Shown here: positions 36,260-47,083 of the stretch, piece after piece | Numbering within the stretch: the first letter of the stretch is position 1 | Layout of the letters: every line of letters begins with the position of its first letter | Source of the DNA: Mesobacillus subterraneus | GTDB taxonomy: Bacteria > Bacillota > Bacilli > Bacillales > Cytobacillaceae | Direction: 5' to 3' | NCBI RefSeq assembly: GCF_023715485.1 | Contig: NZ_JAMBOF010000009.1 | Span: 62,001-126,000, forward strand | Length of the DNA: 64,000 nt | The notes under the pieces: model-generated | Told to the model about the DNA's origin: nothing | Seen by the model: only the letters and a program-made list of their open reading frames with translations | Database searches by the model: none | Made by a program: the position numbers and the translations under genes

Positions 36260-38200
36260 CTATTCAACCTCATCACTTATGATTACGTTGTTATCACGGA
36301 TAACCATATAAGAAGCCTTTTCACCCGGAGGTATCTGAAATTCAATGGTATATTCCCTGTTTTCTGTAATTTCAAAAGTTTCATATGGAACCGACATCGT
36401 ATGCACCAAATCATCTACAAAAATCTGGATGGTTTGCGGCTGGCCAGGTTCGACGGGTTCATACAGGATATTGATTCTTTCCTTTACGACCTTCGGAGGG
36501 ATTTTTTCAGGGCCCTTGGAAATAACAACTTTTACTTTGCTGCCTTTTCTCAATTCGGTTTCAGGAGCAGGTTCTTGAGAAATGACTAACCCTTCAGAAA
36601 CAGTATCGTGATATTCCTGAGTACTTTCAATTTCTAGCCCATATGCAGCCTTGTAATTATTAAGCGCTTTTTCAGTGTACCCGCTCAAATCCTCCAGCTT
36701 AATAAGTTCTGGACCAAGACTTACGGTAAATTCCAGGACAGTTTCTTCAGGGATGACAGATTCTCCAACTGGAGGATACTGCTCAATAATAGTACCTGGC
36801 TCACTATCGTCATGCTCTTCTGTTTTTTCTATGTCCTTGAAATTTTTCCCTTCGAGGAGTTGTACAACGTCATCGTATAATCTGCCGCTATAATCCGACA
36901 GCTCCATCTCTTCTTTTCCGGTACTGATATATAGATCGATTTCATTGCCTTCTTTGATCATTTTACCGGCTTTTGGATTCGTGCGGATGACATTTCCTGC
37001 CTCGATTTCTTCATCGCTGATTTCTTTTTTGTCCCCAATGATAAAATTCGCGGACATTAGTTCTGCCACCGCTTCTTCAACTTCCATTCCGCTGACATCA
37101 GGTACTTCAACTTCTTTAGGACCGAATAAGTCAGGGCCCATGGTTACCGCGACTATGCCTGCAGTTAGAATCAGTAAAAATAATATCGTTAAGATTATCG
37201 GCCATTTCTTTTTCTTCTTTTTCTCAGGCTTACCTTCTGGCTGCCCCTGGGAAAGAGTAGCTTCCTTGCGGATTATCGTTTCATCAAGGGTATGAAAAGG
37301 TCTGTCATTCGTTATGATAGGTATCGCTTTAGTTGCTTCGTCATCTTCAGGAATAAAAAACTTTTCTTCGTTAAGGCGTTTGGCATCAAGTGCTGTTCGG
37401 AGATCTTCTTCCATTTCATCGACATTGTCATAGCGATGGAAAGGGTCCTTTGCTGTCGCCTTAAGTACTATATTTTCCACGCTTTGTGGAATTTGCGGAT
37501 TCCACCTTTTTAAAGATGGGGTTTCCGATTGCAGATGCTTGAGTGCGATTGATACGGCAGATTCTCCTGAGAATGGCAGCCTGCCCGTAAGCAATTCAAA
37601 CATGACGATGCCAATCGAATAAATATCTGATTTCTTGTTTGCCATCCCCCCTCTTGCCTGTTCAGGGGATAAGTAATGAACAGAACCAAGCACAGAATTC
37701 GTTTGCGTAATGCTTGTCGCGCTTAAAGCCATCGCAATCCCAAAATCAGTTATTTTCACTGTGCCGTTGGGGTCGATCAAGATATTGTGCGGCTTGATAT
37801 CACGATGGACTATATGGTTATGATGGGCATGTGAAATGGCAGATGTCAGTTGCTGCATGATTTCCAGTGCTTCATCGACCGGAACAGGCGCGTGCTGTTG
37901 TATGTATTGTTTAAGTGTCTGTCCATCCACATATTCCATTACGATATAGTATAGCCCGTCCTCTTCTCCGACATCATATATACTGACGATATTCGGATGT
38001 GCAAGGCTGGTAGCGGATTGCGCTTCCCTGTGGAATCTGCGGATAAACTCATCGTCATTGGCAAAATCAAGACGAAGCATTTTGACCGCGACATCCCTGT
38101 CAAGGATCATGTCATGGGCAAGGTAGACATTCGCCATTCCTCCGCCGCCAATCATATCCATTATTTTATAGCGTCCGCTGATTCTTTTTCCTATAATCAT
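36260..38200 (-). CDS. prkC: PASTA-domain Ser/Thr protein kinase PrkC
   Basis: Membrane kinase that senses muropeptides and triggers spore germination in B. subtilis. The 646-residue protein has a cytosolic kinase domain with GGGGMANVY, Lys40 (AVKML), HRDIKPHN with Asp134, and DFG 152-154. A basic juxtamembrane stretch, one transmembrane helix (about 333-354) and three extracellular PASTA repeats (about 365-565, each beginning near VPDVSG, LSDYSG or LEDLSG) follow. A C-terminal domain comes after these. I prefer ATG 38200 (MIIGKRISGRY), with AGGTG upstream. A GTG at 38209 overlaps the prpC stop. Confidence 0.97.
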   Translation of the reverse strand: MIIGKRISGRYKIMDMIGGGGMANVYLAHDMILDRDVAVKMLRLDFANDDEFIRRFHREAQSATSLAHPNIVSIYDVGEEDGLYYIVMEYVDGQTLKQYIQQHAPVPVDEALEIMQQLTSAISHAHHNHIVHRDIKPHNILIDPNGTVKITDFGIAMALSATSITQTNSVLGSVHYLSPEQARGGMANKKSDIYSIGIVMFELLTGRLPFSGESAVSIALKHLQSETPSLKRWNPQIPQSVENIVLKATAKDPFHRYDNVDEMEEDLRTALDAKRLNEEKFFIPEDDEATKAIPIITNDRPFHTLDETIIRKEATLSQGQPEGKPEKKKKKKWPIILTILFLLILTAGIVAVTMGPDLFGPKEVEVPDVSGMEVEEAVAELMSANFIIGDKKEISDEEIEAGNVIRTNPKAGKMIKEGNEIDLYISTGKEEMELSDYSGRLYDDVVQLLEGKNFKDIEKTEEHDDSEPGTIIEQYPPVGESVIPEETVLEFTVSLGPELIKLEDLSGYTEKALNNYKAAYGLEIESTQEYHDTVSEGLVISQEPAPETELRKGSKVKVVISKGPEKIPPKVVKERINILYEPVEPGQPQTIQIFVDDLVHTMSVPYETFEITENREYTIEFQIPPGEKASYMVIRDNNVIISDEVE

Positions 38201-38205
38201 TTTCT

Positions 38206-38958
38206 TCACCTGCCCTCGTTGAATTCCTGGTATTCGACGATAGCAAGAGTAATATTATCTTCGCCGCCGTATTGGTTGGCCCTTGTGATAAATTCTGCTG
38301 CCTTTTCTTCCAATGACAACTCAGCATTAGTAATGATACTTTCCATTTCATCCTGGCCAACTTTATTGGAAAGGCCATCTGAACATAACAGCAAAGCATC
38401 ACCTTCTTCAAAGATAATGGTTTTCAAGTCCATTTCTACGGAATCTTCGGTACCCAGTGCTCTCAAAAGGACATTTTTCCGCGGATGATGCTCTGCATCT
38501 TCCTTAGAAATTTGACCTGAACGTACAAGCTCATTCACTAGTGAATGATCCTCTGTCATTTGTTTGAAACCTGATTCATTCAACAGATAGCAGCGGCTGT
38601 CACCTATATTCACGACTGTCGCAAAAATATTCGTGCAAACAGCGGCCACAATCGTTGTCCCCATACCTTCACACTCAGTATTATTCAACGAATGCTGAAA
38701 TAATTGCTTATTAGCCCCTACTACAGCTTCTTTAAGCCAATTTTCCGCTTCTTCCGCAGTATGTATCTTGGCTGATTCTTCCCAAAGGCCTTTCAAATGC
38801 TTGGTCGTCATATCACTGGCAACATCTCCTGCACGGTGGCCGCCCATGCCATCAGCTACGATGGCAAGGCGCTGCCCGTGAGGATTTATAAAGATGCCGC
38901 CATTGTCTTCATTATGCAGGCGAACTTTTCCCCTGTCTGTCATGAAAACAGCCTTCAT
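38206..38958 (-). CDS. prpC: PP2C-type Ser/Thr phosphatase PrpC
   Basis: Reverses PrkC phosphorylation. The 250-residue PPM phosphatase has the metal-binding motifs MTDRGKVRLHNED, VADGMGGHRAGD, GDSRCYL, CSDGLSNKV and GGEDNIT. I start it at ATG 38958 with GAGGTG five bases upstream. The longer frame runs into rlmN. It follows rlmN after four bases and precedes prkC by about five, so the three are co-translated closely. Confidence 0.96.
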   Translation of the reverse strand: MKAVFMTDRGKVRLHNEDNGGIFINPHGQRLAIVADGMGGHRAGDVASDMTTKHLKGLWEESAKIHTAEEAENWLKEAVVGANKQLFQHSLNNTECEGMGTTIVAAVCTNIFATVVNIGDSRCYLLNESGFKQMTEDHSLVNELVRSGQISKEDAEHHPRKNVLLRALGTEDSVEMDLKTIIFEEGDALLLCSDGLSNKVGQDEMESIITNAELSLEEKAAEFITRANQYGGEDNITLAIVEYQEFNEGR

Positions 38959-38962
38959 CTCT

Positions 38963-40054
38963 TCACCTCGTCTCTTCTTTTCTTTCTTTCGCCCGAAGTT
39001 GTCCGCAAGCTGCTTCAATGTCATGCCCTTGTTCTCTTCTTATTGTAACATTCACACCCCTGTCGCGAAGCGTGCGTTCGAACTGGAAGATCTGGCTCTT
39101 TGGTGTCCTTACGTAATCTCGTTCAGGCACATAGTTTACTGGAATCAAATTAATGTGGCACTTCAGCCCTTTTACAAGCTTAGCAAGTTCCTCAGCATGC
39201 TCAACCTGATCATTGACGCCGCCGAACAATCCATATTCAAAGCTGATTCTTCGTCCTGTTTTATTGACGTAATAGCGAACCGCATCCATGAGATCGGGAA
39301 GCTTATAAGCACGGTTGATCGGCATCAGCCTGCTTCGGAGTTCTGAATTTGGCGCGTGCAGCGAAATCGCAAAGTTGATTTGCATATTTTCATCGGCAAA
39401 TTGATAAATTTTCGGAATGATCCCGCTGGTTGAAACGGTGATATGGCGCGCACCGATATTCAATCCCTTTTCGTGATTGACGATTTTCAGGAATGAAAGC
39501 ATATTGTCATAATTATCGAATGGCTCGCCGATTCCCATGATAACAATCGAACTTACCCTTTCATCCGTTTCATCAAGTGCCTGTTGTACTTTTACGACCT
39601 GGGCAACGATTTCTCCTGCTTCCAGGTTTCTTTTTAAACCGCCAAGTGTCGAAGCACAGAATGTACATCCAATCCGGCAGCCAACCTGCGTCGTAACACA
39701 AACCGAATTACCATATTCATGCCTCATCAACACTGTTTCAATTGAAACACCGTCATGCAATTCAAATAAGAATTTTATGGTTCCATCTGAAGATGTCTGC
39801 TGGATAATTGTATTTAAGGTAGTAAGCACAAAATACTCGTTAAGCTTGTCCCTTAGAGGCTTCGACAGGTTTGACATGTCCTCGAAGGATGCAGCTCTTT
39901 TTTTATAAAGCCAGTCAAAAATTTGTTCAGCCCTAAATGGTTTTTCGTCCTGTTCCTTCAGCCAGTTCTTCAATTCATCAAGCTGAAGTGAATAAATGGA
40001 CTTCTTCTCAGTATCCTCGGCTGCTGTATTTCTCGTTGTTTTTTCATGTTCCAT
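38963..40054 (-). CDS. rlmN: Dual-specificity 23S rRNA/tRNA m2A methyltransferase RlmN
   Basis: Radical SAM enzyme that methylates A2503 of 23S rRNA and A37 of some tRNAs. The 363-residue protein has the CxxxCxxC cluster motif Cys126-Cys130-Cys133 in [22 protein letters not shown] follows, and a conserved cysteine near the C-terminus (EAACGQL) is expected to form the methyl-carrying or adduct residue. I start at ATG 40054 after AAGGTGGAG; a longer frame to 40177 is not supported. Length equals the B. subtilis protein. Confidence 0.96.
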   Translation of the reverse strand: MEHEKTTRNTAAEDTEKKSIYSLQLDELKNWLKEQDEKPFRAEQIFDWLYKKRAASFEDMSNLSKPLRDKLNEYFVLTTLNTIIQQTSSDGTIKFLFELHDGVSIETVLMRHEYGNSVCVTTQVGCRIGCTFCASTLGGLKRNLEAGEIVAQVVKVQQALDETDERVSSIVIMGIGEPFDNYDNMLSFLKIVNHEKGLNIGARHITVSTSGIIPKIYQFADENMQINFAISLHAPNSELRSRLMPINRAYKLPDLMDAVRYYVNKTGRRISFEYGLFGGVNDQVEHAEELAKLVKGLKCHINLIPVNYVPERDYVRTPKSQIFQFERTLRDRGVNVTIRREQGHDIEAACGQLRAKERKEETR

Positions 40055-40214
40055 GGTTACTCCACCTTCTTTCCCTTTCCTTATTGCTGTTTCCGTATAG
40101 GCTGCTCTTTTCGAACCAAGTTCTAATCCTGCAGTCCATTTGATTCCGTCCTCTTTTCGAGGAGGTTTCTGAATCAAGACTGGAAATTAAAAATAGTTGT
40201 AAAAACAACAAAGT

Positions 40215-41564
40215 TTACGAAAAGCGTTTCCTTAAACAAGCAATATAAAATCCATCAGAGCCAAAATCCTGGGGAAGAATTTGGACATCAAAGCCATTGA
40301 TCAGTGGCTTTATTGCCTCAGGCATTCTTTCTGCAAGTTCTGTATCTCCTTCGAATTCTTTATGTTCGAGCAAAAACTTCTCAATGACTTCCTGGTTCTC
40401 TTCCCTGTCGACTGTGCATGTGCTGTAGACCAGGGTGCCTCCTGGCTTCATAAGCGGAGCAACCGACTCAAGTAAGCTCAGCTGGATTGATTGCAGCTGC
40501 GATAAGTCTGTTTCTTTCTTAGTATACTTCATATCCGGCTTTCTTCTCATTACTCCAAGACCTGAGCAGGGAGCATCAAGCAAAATCCGGTCAATGGATT
40601 CCTTCTCAAAATGCTCTGCTGCCTGCCGGCTGTCCATTTTCCTGGCCTCTATGTTTTCCAGTCCAAGCCGCTCAGCATTTTGCACAATTAGCTTTACTTT
40701 ATGCTCATGCAGGTCCAGCGAAATGACTTTGCCGCTATTTCCCAGTTTTTCTGCTATATGTGATGATTTGCCTCCTGGTGCCGCACAGGCATCAAGGATG
40801 ACTTCCTCTTCTTTTATGCCAAGCGCATGTGCCACAAGCATCGAACTTTCATCCTGGATGGTCAATAAACCATATTTGAAGGCTTTAGAGGATGCGAGAT
40901 TGCCTCGGAGGCATTTGATTGCTTCTGGCAGAATCGGGCTTGGCTCCGCTTCATAGCCTTCTTCCTCCAGCAATTCGAGACACTCCTCTCGAGATATCCT
41001 TGTCAAATTGACCCTTCCGGTTTGCAATGGTGCGGTCAAATTCACTTCACACATTTGCCGAGTCTTTTCGAGACCAAACTGGCTTACCCATCTTTTAACA
41101 AGCCATAATGGGTGGCTAGTTTCAATTGAAATTCTTTCTGCCGGGTCGGAAATCGAATCCAGTGAAGGAAGACCATTCCTCTGGATGCTGCGCAGAACGC
41201 CGTTAACGAGACTGGCGATGCCTTTATGACCGCGCCGTTTTGCAATTTCCACTGCTTCAAATATAGCAGCTCTATCCGGTATTTTATCTAAATAGGTCAT
41301 CTGGTAAACCGTCATCCTCAGCAAATTGATAACCCAGCTTTGCAGCTTTTTGTTATTCTCGATAAAAGGCTTCAGATAGAAATCCAGGGTCATCTTCCTC
41401 TGAAGCGTCCCATAAACCAGCTCAGTGAGCAACCCTACATCAATTGGGCTGATTTCATTTTTTTCGATCGTGCTGTTAAGAAGCAAATTGCTGTATGCCT
41501 GATTCTTTTCGATCGTCTCCAGGAGCTGCAATGCTGCGTCCCTCACATTTTTCTTCTTACTCAT
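40215..41564 (-). CDS. rsmB: 16S rRNA m5C967 methyltransferase RsmB
   Basis: The 449-residue protein has an N-terminal NusB-like RNA-binding domain (about 1-140, [14 protein letters not shown]) and a C-terminal SAM methyltransferase domain. Motif I is [19 protein letters not shown], the motif IV cysteine is in [16 protein letters not shown], and the second catalytic cysteine is in [12 protein letters not shown]. Its start overlaps the fmt stop by eight bases. The B. subtilis homologue is yloM/sun. A gap of 160 bases separates it from rlmN. Confidence 0.96.
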   Translation of the reverse strand: MSKKKNVRDAALQLLETIEKNQAYSNLLLNSTIEKNEISPIDVGLLTELVYGTLQRKMTLDFYLKPFIENNKKLQSWVINLLRMTVYQMTYLDKIPDRAAIFEAVEIAKRRGHKGIASLVNGVLRSIQRNGLPSLDSISDPAERISIETSHPLWLVKRWVSQFGLEKTRQMCEVNLTAPLQTGRVNLTRISREECLELLEEEGYEAEPSPILPEAIKCLRGNLASSKAFKYGLLTIQDESSMLVAHALGIKEEEVILDACAAPGGKSSHIAEKLGNSGKVISLDLHEHKVKLIVQNAERLGLENIEARKMDSRQAAEHFEKESIDRILLDAPCSGLGVMRRKPDMKYTKKETDLSQLQSIQLSLLESVAPLMKPGGTLVYSTCTVDREENQEVIEKFLLEHKEFEGDTELAERMPEAIKPLINGFDVQILPQDFGSDGFYIACLRKRFS

Positions 41565-42510
41565 TGCTGTCTCCTAACTTTGCTCCTGGTTCAATATTTG
41601 AACCCGCTCCAAGGAGGAACTGTTTTGCGTCCATTTTTTTCTTGCCTGCCGGCTGGAGCTCGGTGATTTTCACAGCCGTATCATCACCAGTGGCGACTAT
41701 CAAGCCGTCTTCTTCAAGCTTAACAATTGTACCCGGCTCATCGCTTCCTGTATATGTTGTCTTCTCAGCAGACCAAAGTTTCATCACAGCGCCATCCATT
41801 GTCGTGTAAGCCACTGGCCACGGATTCATGCCGCGGATGTGGTTATAAATTTGCGCTCCCGGGTTGGTCCAGTTGATTTTTTCCTGTTCCCTTTTGATGT
41901 TCCACGCAAAGGTAGCTTCTTCATCGTTTTGCGGAACAGGAGTAATTTCTCCTTCTAACAGCTTTGGAATCGTCTCGGATAAAAGGTCGGCACCGGCTGC
42001 GCTCATTTTATCATGCAAGGAGCCAACCGTATCAGCATCAGTTACTGGAACCTCCACTTGCGTCAATATATCGCCGGCATCAAGTTTTTCAACCATATAC
42101 ATAATTGAAATACCCGTTTTTTCTTTCCCCTGGATGATCGCGTAATGGATCGGTGCCCCGCCGCGCAGTTGAGGAAGAAGTGATGCATGGACGTTGATGC
42201 AGCCATACTTTGGTGCCTCCAGCAGCTGCTTAGGCAGAATTTGGCCGAATGCGGCTGTCACGATTAAATCAGGATTCAACGCAAGAATTTTATCAAGCTC
42301 TTCCTGCTGTCGGATTTTCTCCGGCTGATATACTGGAATATCATGCTTCAATGCTTCTGCCTTTACTGGTGGCGGCGTCAAAACTCGTTTCCTGCCAACT
42401 GGTCGGTCAGGCTGTGTGACAACAGCTATGACATTGTATCCATCATCTAACAGCCTTCTTAAAACCGGAACGGAAAAATCCGGAGTTCCCATAAATACAA
42501 TTCTTGTCAT
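41557..42510 (-). CDS. fmt: Methionyl-tRNA formyltransferase
   Basis: Formylates initiator Met-tRNA using 10-formyltetrahydrofolate. The 317-residue protein starts [18 protein letters not shown]. It has the hydrolase/transferase core motif [15 protein letters not shown] and the conserved D in [10 protein letters not shown]. The C-terminal tRNA-binding OB domain (about 205-317) is complete. It overlaps def by four bases (ATGA), the standard pairing of formylation with deformylation. Confidence 0.98.
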   Translation of the reverse strand: MTRIVFMGTPDFSVPVLRRLLDDGYNVIAVVTQPDRPVGRKRVLTPPPVKAEALKHDIPVYQPEKIRQQEELDKILALNPDLIVTAAFGQILPKQLLEAPKYGCINVHASLLPQLRGGAPIHYAIIQGKEKTGISIMYMVEKLDAGDILTQVEVPVTDADTVGSLHDKMSAAGADLLSETIPKLLEGEITPVPQNDEEATFAWNIKREQEKINWTNPGAQIYNHIRGMNPWPVAYTTMDGAVMKLWSAEKTTYTGSDEPGTIVKLEEDGLIVATGDDTAVKITELQPAGKKKMDAKQFLLGAGSNIEPGAKLGDSNE

Positions 42511-42992
42511 TCCTGGTTCAACTCCTCTAATTCTGCTTCTTCCATATATCTTGAGACTTTGGAGGTGAATAACACTCCATGCAAATGGTCAATTTCATGC
42601 AAAATGGCTCTTGCCAGAAACTCCTCTGCCTCTATTTCATAGCTTTTACCTCTGCGGTTTTGAGCCCTTACCTTCACATAATTCGGGCGTGTGACTTCAC
42701 CGTACAGTCCTGGGAAGCTTAAGCAGCCTTCCGCGCCGGTCTGTTCCCCGCGCGTCTCAAGTATTTCCGGGTTGATCAGTTCAATCGTGCCATGCTCATC
42801 ATCTATATCAACGATGGCTATTTGCTTCTTTATATCAATTTGAGGGGCTGCCAGTCCGACTCCATCAAATTCAATCATTGTATCATACATATCATCCAGC
42901 AGCTTAGCGAGCTTCTTATCAAAAATCGTGACTGATTCGCATTCCTGCTCCAAGATATCTGCTGGGTAGGTAACAATTTTTCGTACTGCCAA
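42507..42992 (-). CDS. def: Peptide deformylase
   Basis: Removes the N-formyl group from new proteins. The 161-residue protein has the three deformylase motifs: GVGLAAPQ (44-51), EGCLS (88-92) and HEIDH (132-136), supplying the metal ligands Cys90, His132, His136 and the catalytic Glu133. The start is TTG at 42992, seven bases after GGAGG, giving [13 protein letters not shown]. Longer frames have no ribosome binding site. It is the chain encoded with fmt. Confidence 0.95.
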   Translation of the reverse strand: MAVRKIVTYPADILEQECESVTIFDKKLAKLLDDMYDTMIEFDGVGLAAPQIDIKKQIAIVDIDDEHGTIELINPEILETRGEQTGAEGCLSFPGLYGEVTRPNYVKVRAQNRRGKSYEIEAEEFLARAILHEIDHLHGVLFTSKVSRYMEEAELEELNQE

Positions 42993-43140
42993 AATAAATC
43001 CTCCATTAACACCATTTAAAATAATTAAGCTCTTTTCGAAAACTTCGTTGCTTTTACACTCGGAATTTAACGACAATTTTACATTCTTATAGTATTAGCT
43101 TGTTCAATCGGTGTTTTCCATAAACTTTTTGTTTTTATAA

Positions 43141-43426
43141 AGGCTCTGTTAAATTAGGCTGTTGATTTTCGTTCCAGGCGCTTCGCTTTCCGCGGAAGAA
43201 TTATGAAAAAGCCCAACTGCCGGCTTTTTCAAAGAGCGAATTCTTCATTGGGGCTGGCGCAGAGCTTCCTCGTCGCAAGCTCCTGCGGGGTGCAAATGAT
43301 TCCTCACGAGAATCATTTCACCTAGGTCTCATCTGTCCAGCTGATCCTGCTGGAGTCTTCGCGCCTTCCACTACAATCAACAGCGTTAAATAACAACATT
43401 GAGCATTAACACAGCCTTTTTTTAAT
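43141..43426. repeat. 286-base dispersed repeat with inverted ends
   Basis: No coding potential. The outer ends AGGCTCTGTTAA and its near-complement at 43415-43426, and the inner ends CTGTTGATT...AGGCGC (43159-43180) against GCGCC...AATCAACAG (43361-43383), form imperfect terminal inverted repeats. Internal hairpins include AAAAAGCC/GGCTTTTT inside GAAGAATT/AATTCTTC, and a perfect AAATGATTC/GAATCATTT. The GGCGCTTCGCTTTCCGCGG core is one I recognise as frequent in Bacillaceae intergenic DNA. It fills most of the 468-base def-priA gap; the remaining flanks hold nothing clear. Confidence 0.75.
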
Positions 43427-43460
43427 GTTTGATTTGTGCTGCTATTTTACTACTTATGCT

Positions 43461-45875
43461 TTACATCAAAATATAGGGGTTCAGGTCGACGGAAATTTGC
43501 AGTCCGCCGGTTCCCATTTCCTGTTGATAATGATCGAGAATTGCTTTTAGGGCATTATTCAGTTCTGGTTCCTTTTTGTATTTTATCAGACATTGGTAAC
43601 GATATCTATCGTTGATGCGGGGGATAGGCGAAGCGACTGGTCCCAGCACTACTGCCTCCTTGGACAACCTGGAGGTTATGAACTTCGCTATTTTTTCGGT
43701 AACAGACACTACCTTCATCAGTTCTTCGTGACTGACCGTCACGAGTGACAGATAATAGAATGGCGGATATTGATGTACCTTCCGCACCATCATCTCATGC
43801 TGATAGAATCGGTCGTAATCCTGGGTACCCGCTAGCTCAACGCTGTAGTGCTCAGGTGTATAAGTCTGGATGACAACCTCACCTGGAAGCAGATGCCTGC
43901 CAGCCCTGCCGCTTACCTGAGTCAAAAGCTGGAACGTTTTTTCTGAGGAACGGAAGTCGGGCAGATGCAGCATCGTATCCGCAGAAAGTACTCCTACAAG
44001 TGTTATATTCGGGAAATCAAGGCCTTTTGCGATCATTTGCGTACCAAGCAAAATGTCAGCCTGCCCCTCCTGGAAAGCACTCAGCAGCTTTTCATGTGAG
44101 CCCTTCCTCCCTGTCGTATCAACATCCATCCTGATGACTCTCGCTTCCGGCAGCAGCTTATGCAGCTCCTCTTCAACCTTCTGCGTACCTGTCCCAAAAT
44201 ATCTGATATGTTCGCTATTGCATTCCGGGCAGATCGTTGGCACTCTGTCCTCATAACCGCAATAATGGCATTTCATTTGTTCATTATAACGGTGGTACGT
44301 AAGTGTGATATCGCAATGCGGGCAGTTCATTACATAACCGCAGTCCCGGCACATCACGAATGATGAATGGCCTCTCTTATTTAAAAACAAGACAGTCTGT
44401 TCATTTTTCTCAAGACGATCCTTTAACTTTTCAAAAAGCTTTATAGAAAACATCGAGCGATTCCCAGTTCGCAATTCTTCTCTCATGTCGACAATTTCAA
44501 CGGCAGGCAGTGCCTGGTTATTCATCCGTTTCGGAAGTGAAAGTAAGGTATATCTGCCTTTCTGCGCCCGTGCGAATGATTCAAGCGATGGTGTAGCACT
44601 GCCGAGGACTACCGGGCAAGCATAGGTCTTTGCCCGCTGGATTGCGACATCCCGTGCATGGTACCTGGGGTTTTCTTCCTGTTTATAGCTTGATTCATGT
44701 TCCTCATCGATGATGATGATTCCAAGGTTTTCGAATGGTGCAAAAATCGCTGATCGCGCACCTACTACCACTTTGACTTCCTTACGCTGGATTTTCCGCC
44801 ATTCATCATACTTCTCGCCTGCAGACAGACCGCTGTGCATCACCGCCACTAAATCGCCGAAGCGTTCCTTGAAGCGAGTGACCATCTGCGGCGTAAGCGC
44901 AATTTCAGGGACGAGTACAATCGCTTCCTTCCCTTTATTAAGGACCTCCTGGATCGATTGAAGGTAAATCTCCGTTTTCCCACTGCCTGTAACGCCATAT
45001 AACAGAAAGACTTCATGGTGTTCATTTTCAATAGAAGAAAGCACCGGGCTGATTGCATTTTCCTGCTCTTTCGTCAGTGTCAAAGCGGTTTTTCTCGCAA
45101 ACTCACGTTCAGAATACGGATCCCTGTATACCTCTAATTCTTCTACTTTAAGGATGCCTTTTTTGACAAGTGAATTAATTGACGCCTGTGATATTCCCAA
45201 AGTGGAAAGTATCAGCCTTTGTTCAGAAGGCTCAGGATTTTCAAGAAAGAAATCGACTATTGCCTGTTGGCCTGATGCCTGTGCGGAAAGACTTTCTTTC
45301 ACCTCTTGCAGGTTTTCAGGACCGACGGCTGGGTACACGTGCTTAAGAAGCTTTTTACGCACTCGGTCTTTCACTTGGTAGATGACCTCAACTGTGCCTG
45401 CAGCGGCTTCTTTCTGCAACTGCTGGACGAGCCCTTGCAAAACAGCGTCTTCCCATTTCAGTTCATTTCTTTCTTTAAACAGTTTCCTGAGCTCATCAGG
45501 CATTTCTTCAATGTCAGCGCCCTTTGCCAGGACGATCTTCTTTTCATATTTCGCCTTGAGGGCGGCAGGGAGCATCGCCTGGTAGGAGGAGATTTTATAG
45601 CTTAATGTATGCTCAGTAAGCCATTCACCAAGCTGGAGAAGCTCTTCATTCAATACAGGCGTCAAATCGAGCGGCTCGATAATTTCCCGTAACTTTGAAA
45701 AACTTGATTCTTCTTTCAGTTCCGTCACGAACCCCTGGATTTTCCTTGGTCCAAAAGGGACTATAACCCGTGTCCCAGGCTTGATGACATCTTTGAATCT
45801 AGTAGGAATTTTATAGTCAAAGGTCTTGTCTGTTTGCTTGGCGGGCACATCGACAATAACACTGGCTATATTCAT
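43461..45875 (-). CDS. priA: Primosomal replication-restart helicase PriA
   Basis: Recognises stalled forks and reloads the replisome. The 804-residue protein has an N-terminal 3'-end-binding domain. Helicase motifs are GVTGSGKTEIYL (Walker A), IIDEEHESSYKQ (DEEH) and SGRAGR. A zinc module with eight cysteines lies in CRDCGYVMNCPHCD, CHYCGYED and CPECNSEH. The ATG overlaps the coaBC stop by four bases. Length agrees with B. subtilis. Confidence 0.98.
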   Translation of the reverse strand: MNIASVIVDVPAKQTDKTFDYKIPTRFKDVIKPGTRVIVPFGPRKIQGFVTELKEESSFSKLREIIEPLDLTPVLNEELLQLGEWLTEHTLSYKISSYQAMLPAALKAKYEKKIVLAKGADIEEMPDELRKLFKERNELKWEDAVLQGLVQQLQKEAAAGTVEVIYQVKDRVRKKLLKHVYPAVGPENLQEVKESLSAQASGQQAIVDFFLENPEPSEQRLILSTLGISQASINSLVKKGILKVEELEVYRDPYSEREFARKTALTLTKEQENAISPVLSSIENEHHEVFLLYGVTGSGKTEIYLQSIQEVLNKGKEAIVLVPEIALTPQMVTRFKERFGDLVAVMHSGLSAGEKYDEWRKIQRKEVKVVVGARSAIFAPFENLGIIIIDEEHESSYKQEENPRYHARDVAIQRAKTYACPVVLGSATPSLESFARAQKGRYTLLSLPKRMNNQALPAVEIVDMREELRTGNRSMFSIKLFEKLKDRLEKNEQTVLFLNKRGHSSFVMCRDCGYVMNCPHCDITLTYHRYNEQMKCHYCGYEDRVPTICPECNSEHIRYFGTGTQKVEEELHKLLPEARVIRMDVDTTGRKGSHEKLLSAFQEGQADILLGTQMIAKGLDFPNITLVGVLSADTMLHLPDFRSSEKTFQLLTQVSGRAGRHLLPGEVVIQTYTPEHYSVELAGTQDYDRFYQHEMMVRKVHQYPPFYYLSLVTVSHEELMKVVSVTEKIAKFITSRLSKEAVVLGPVASPIPRINDRYRYQCLIKYKKEPELNNALKAILDHYQQEMGTGGLQISVDLNPYILM

Positions 45876-47083
45876 AGGCTCTCATCCTTATTTAGCAGCT
45901 GGCCGACTTCCAAAAGGATGTTTCTGGCAACATCACTTTTTGACATCAACGGCAATTTCACGTTTGCGCCATCCCTTTTAAAGATGGTCACAATGTTCGT
46001 ATCCGTACCAAATCCTGCTCCTTCTTGTTTTACGTCGTTTGCGACAATCAGGTCAGCGTTTTTCCTTGTCAGCTTGCTCTTTGCATGTTCCTCAACATTA
46101 TTCGTTTCGGCAGCAAACCCGACCACCACCTGACGAGACTTTCTCTGCCCTAATTCAAAAAGAATGTCCGTCGTCCTTTCTAGCTCAAGCGCCTGGTCAC
46201 CCTCTTTTTTCTTCATTTTTTCATCGTAAACATACTTTGGACGGTAATCTGCTACAGCCGCAGTCCCGATGAGTACATCCGCTTTCTCGAAATGTTCCAG
46301 TGCGGCTCGGTACATTTCTTCTGCACTTTCGACCAATATGAGTTCCGCTCCTGCAGGTGCGTCAAGGTTAACTGGACCTGAAACAAGGACTACGCGCGCG
46401 CCCATTTTTACAGCTTCTGAAGCGATTGCGTACCCCATTTTTCCTGTAGAATGGTTGGTCAGAAAGCGGACAGGATCGATTTTTTCCCTGGTAGGGCCTG
46501 CTGTGATCAAGACTGTCTTACCCGTCAGTTCCTCGTGTTTCTTATTGAAATAATGGCTGGCAAGCTCGACGATTGTTTCCGGTTCCTCGAGACGCCCTTT
46601 GCCTGTATATCCGCATGCCAGATACCCTTCTCCCGGCTCAATAAAGTCGTAGCCAAAGCTTCTTAAGGTATCCATGTTTTTTTTCACTGCCGGATGGCTG
46701 TACATATGGACGTTCATCGCCGGGGCAATCCACACGGGGGCAGTTGCTGCAAGCAAGGTGGTCGATATCATATTGTCGGCAATTCCGTTTGCAAGCTTGC
46801 CTATTATATTGGCAGTCGCAGGTGCAACAATAATCAGATCCGCCCAATCGGCAAGATGGATATGCGCGATGTTCTCAGGATTTTTTTCATCGAATGTATC
46901 TGTATAAACTTCACTTCTCGACAAAGCCTGGAAGGTGAGTGGAGTAACGAATTTAGCAGCTGATTCACTCAAGATAACCTTCACTTCGGCGCCCGCCTGT
47001 GTCAGCTTGCTTGTCAGTGCGGCACCTTTATAAACAGCGATTCCGCCGGTTACACATAGTAGAATTTTTTTACCGTTAAGCAT
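45872..47083 (-). CDS. coaBC: Bifunctional CoaBC: phosphopantothenoylcysteine decarboxylase/synthetase
   Basis: Two steps of coenzyme A synthesis in one chain. The 403-residue protein has an N-terminal flavin-binding CoaC domain (about 1-185: LCVTGGIAVYKGA, APAMNVHMY, and catalytic cysteine in LACGYTGKGRL). The C-terminal CoaB domain (about 190-403) has ITAGPTREKIDPVRFLTN, HSTGKMGYAIA and a conserved NDV near residue 368. The ATG has GGGGG about nine bases upstream. It follows rpoZ after a terminator. Confidence 0.97.
   Translation of the reverse strand: MLNGKKILLCVTGGIAVYKGAALTSKLTQAGAEVKVILSESAAKFVTPLTFQALSRSEVYTDTFDEKNPENIAHIHLADWADLIIVAPATANIIGKLANGIADNMISTTLLAATAPVWIAPAMNVHMYSHPAVKKNMDTLRSFGYDFIEPGEGYLACGYTGKGRLEEPETIVELASHYFNKKHEELTGKTVLITAGPTREKIDPVRFLTNHSTGKMGYAIASEAVKMGARVVLVSGPVNLDAPAGAELILVESAEEMYRAALEHFEKADVLIGTAAVADYRPKYVYDEKMKKKEGDQALELERTTDILFELGQRKSRQVVVGFAAETNNVEEHAKSKLTRKNADLIVANDVKQEGAGFGTDTNIVTIFKRDGANVKLPLMSKSDVARNILLEVGQLLNKDESL

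Noticed and set aside
36260-38200. PrkC as part of a new signalling or defence system
   Set aside because: The kinase, the phosphatase and the neighbours rsgA, rpe and rlmN are all in the standard B. subtilis order.
43141-43426. An insertion sequence with a transposase
   Set aside because: The ends are inverted, but no open frame of useful length exists inside, so at most a non-autonomous element.
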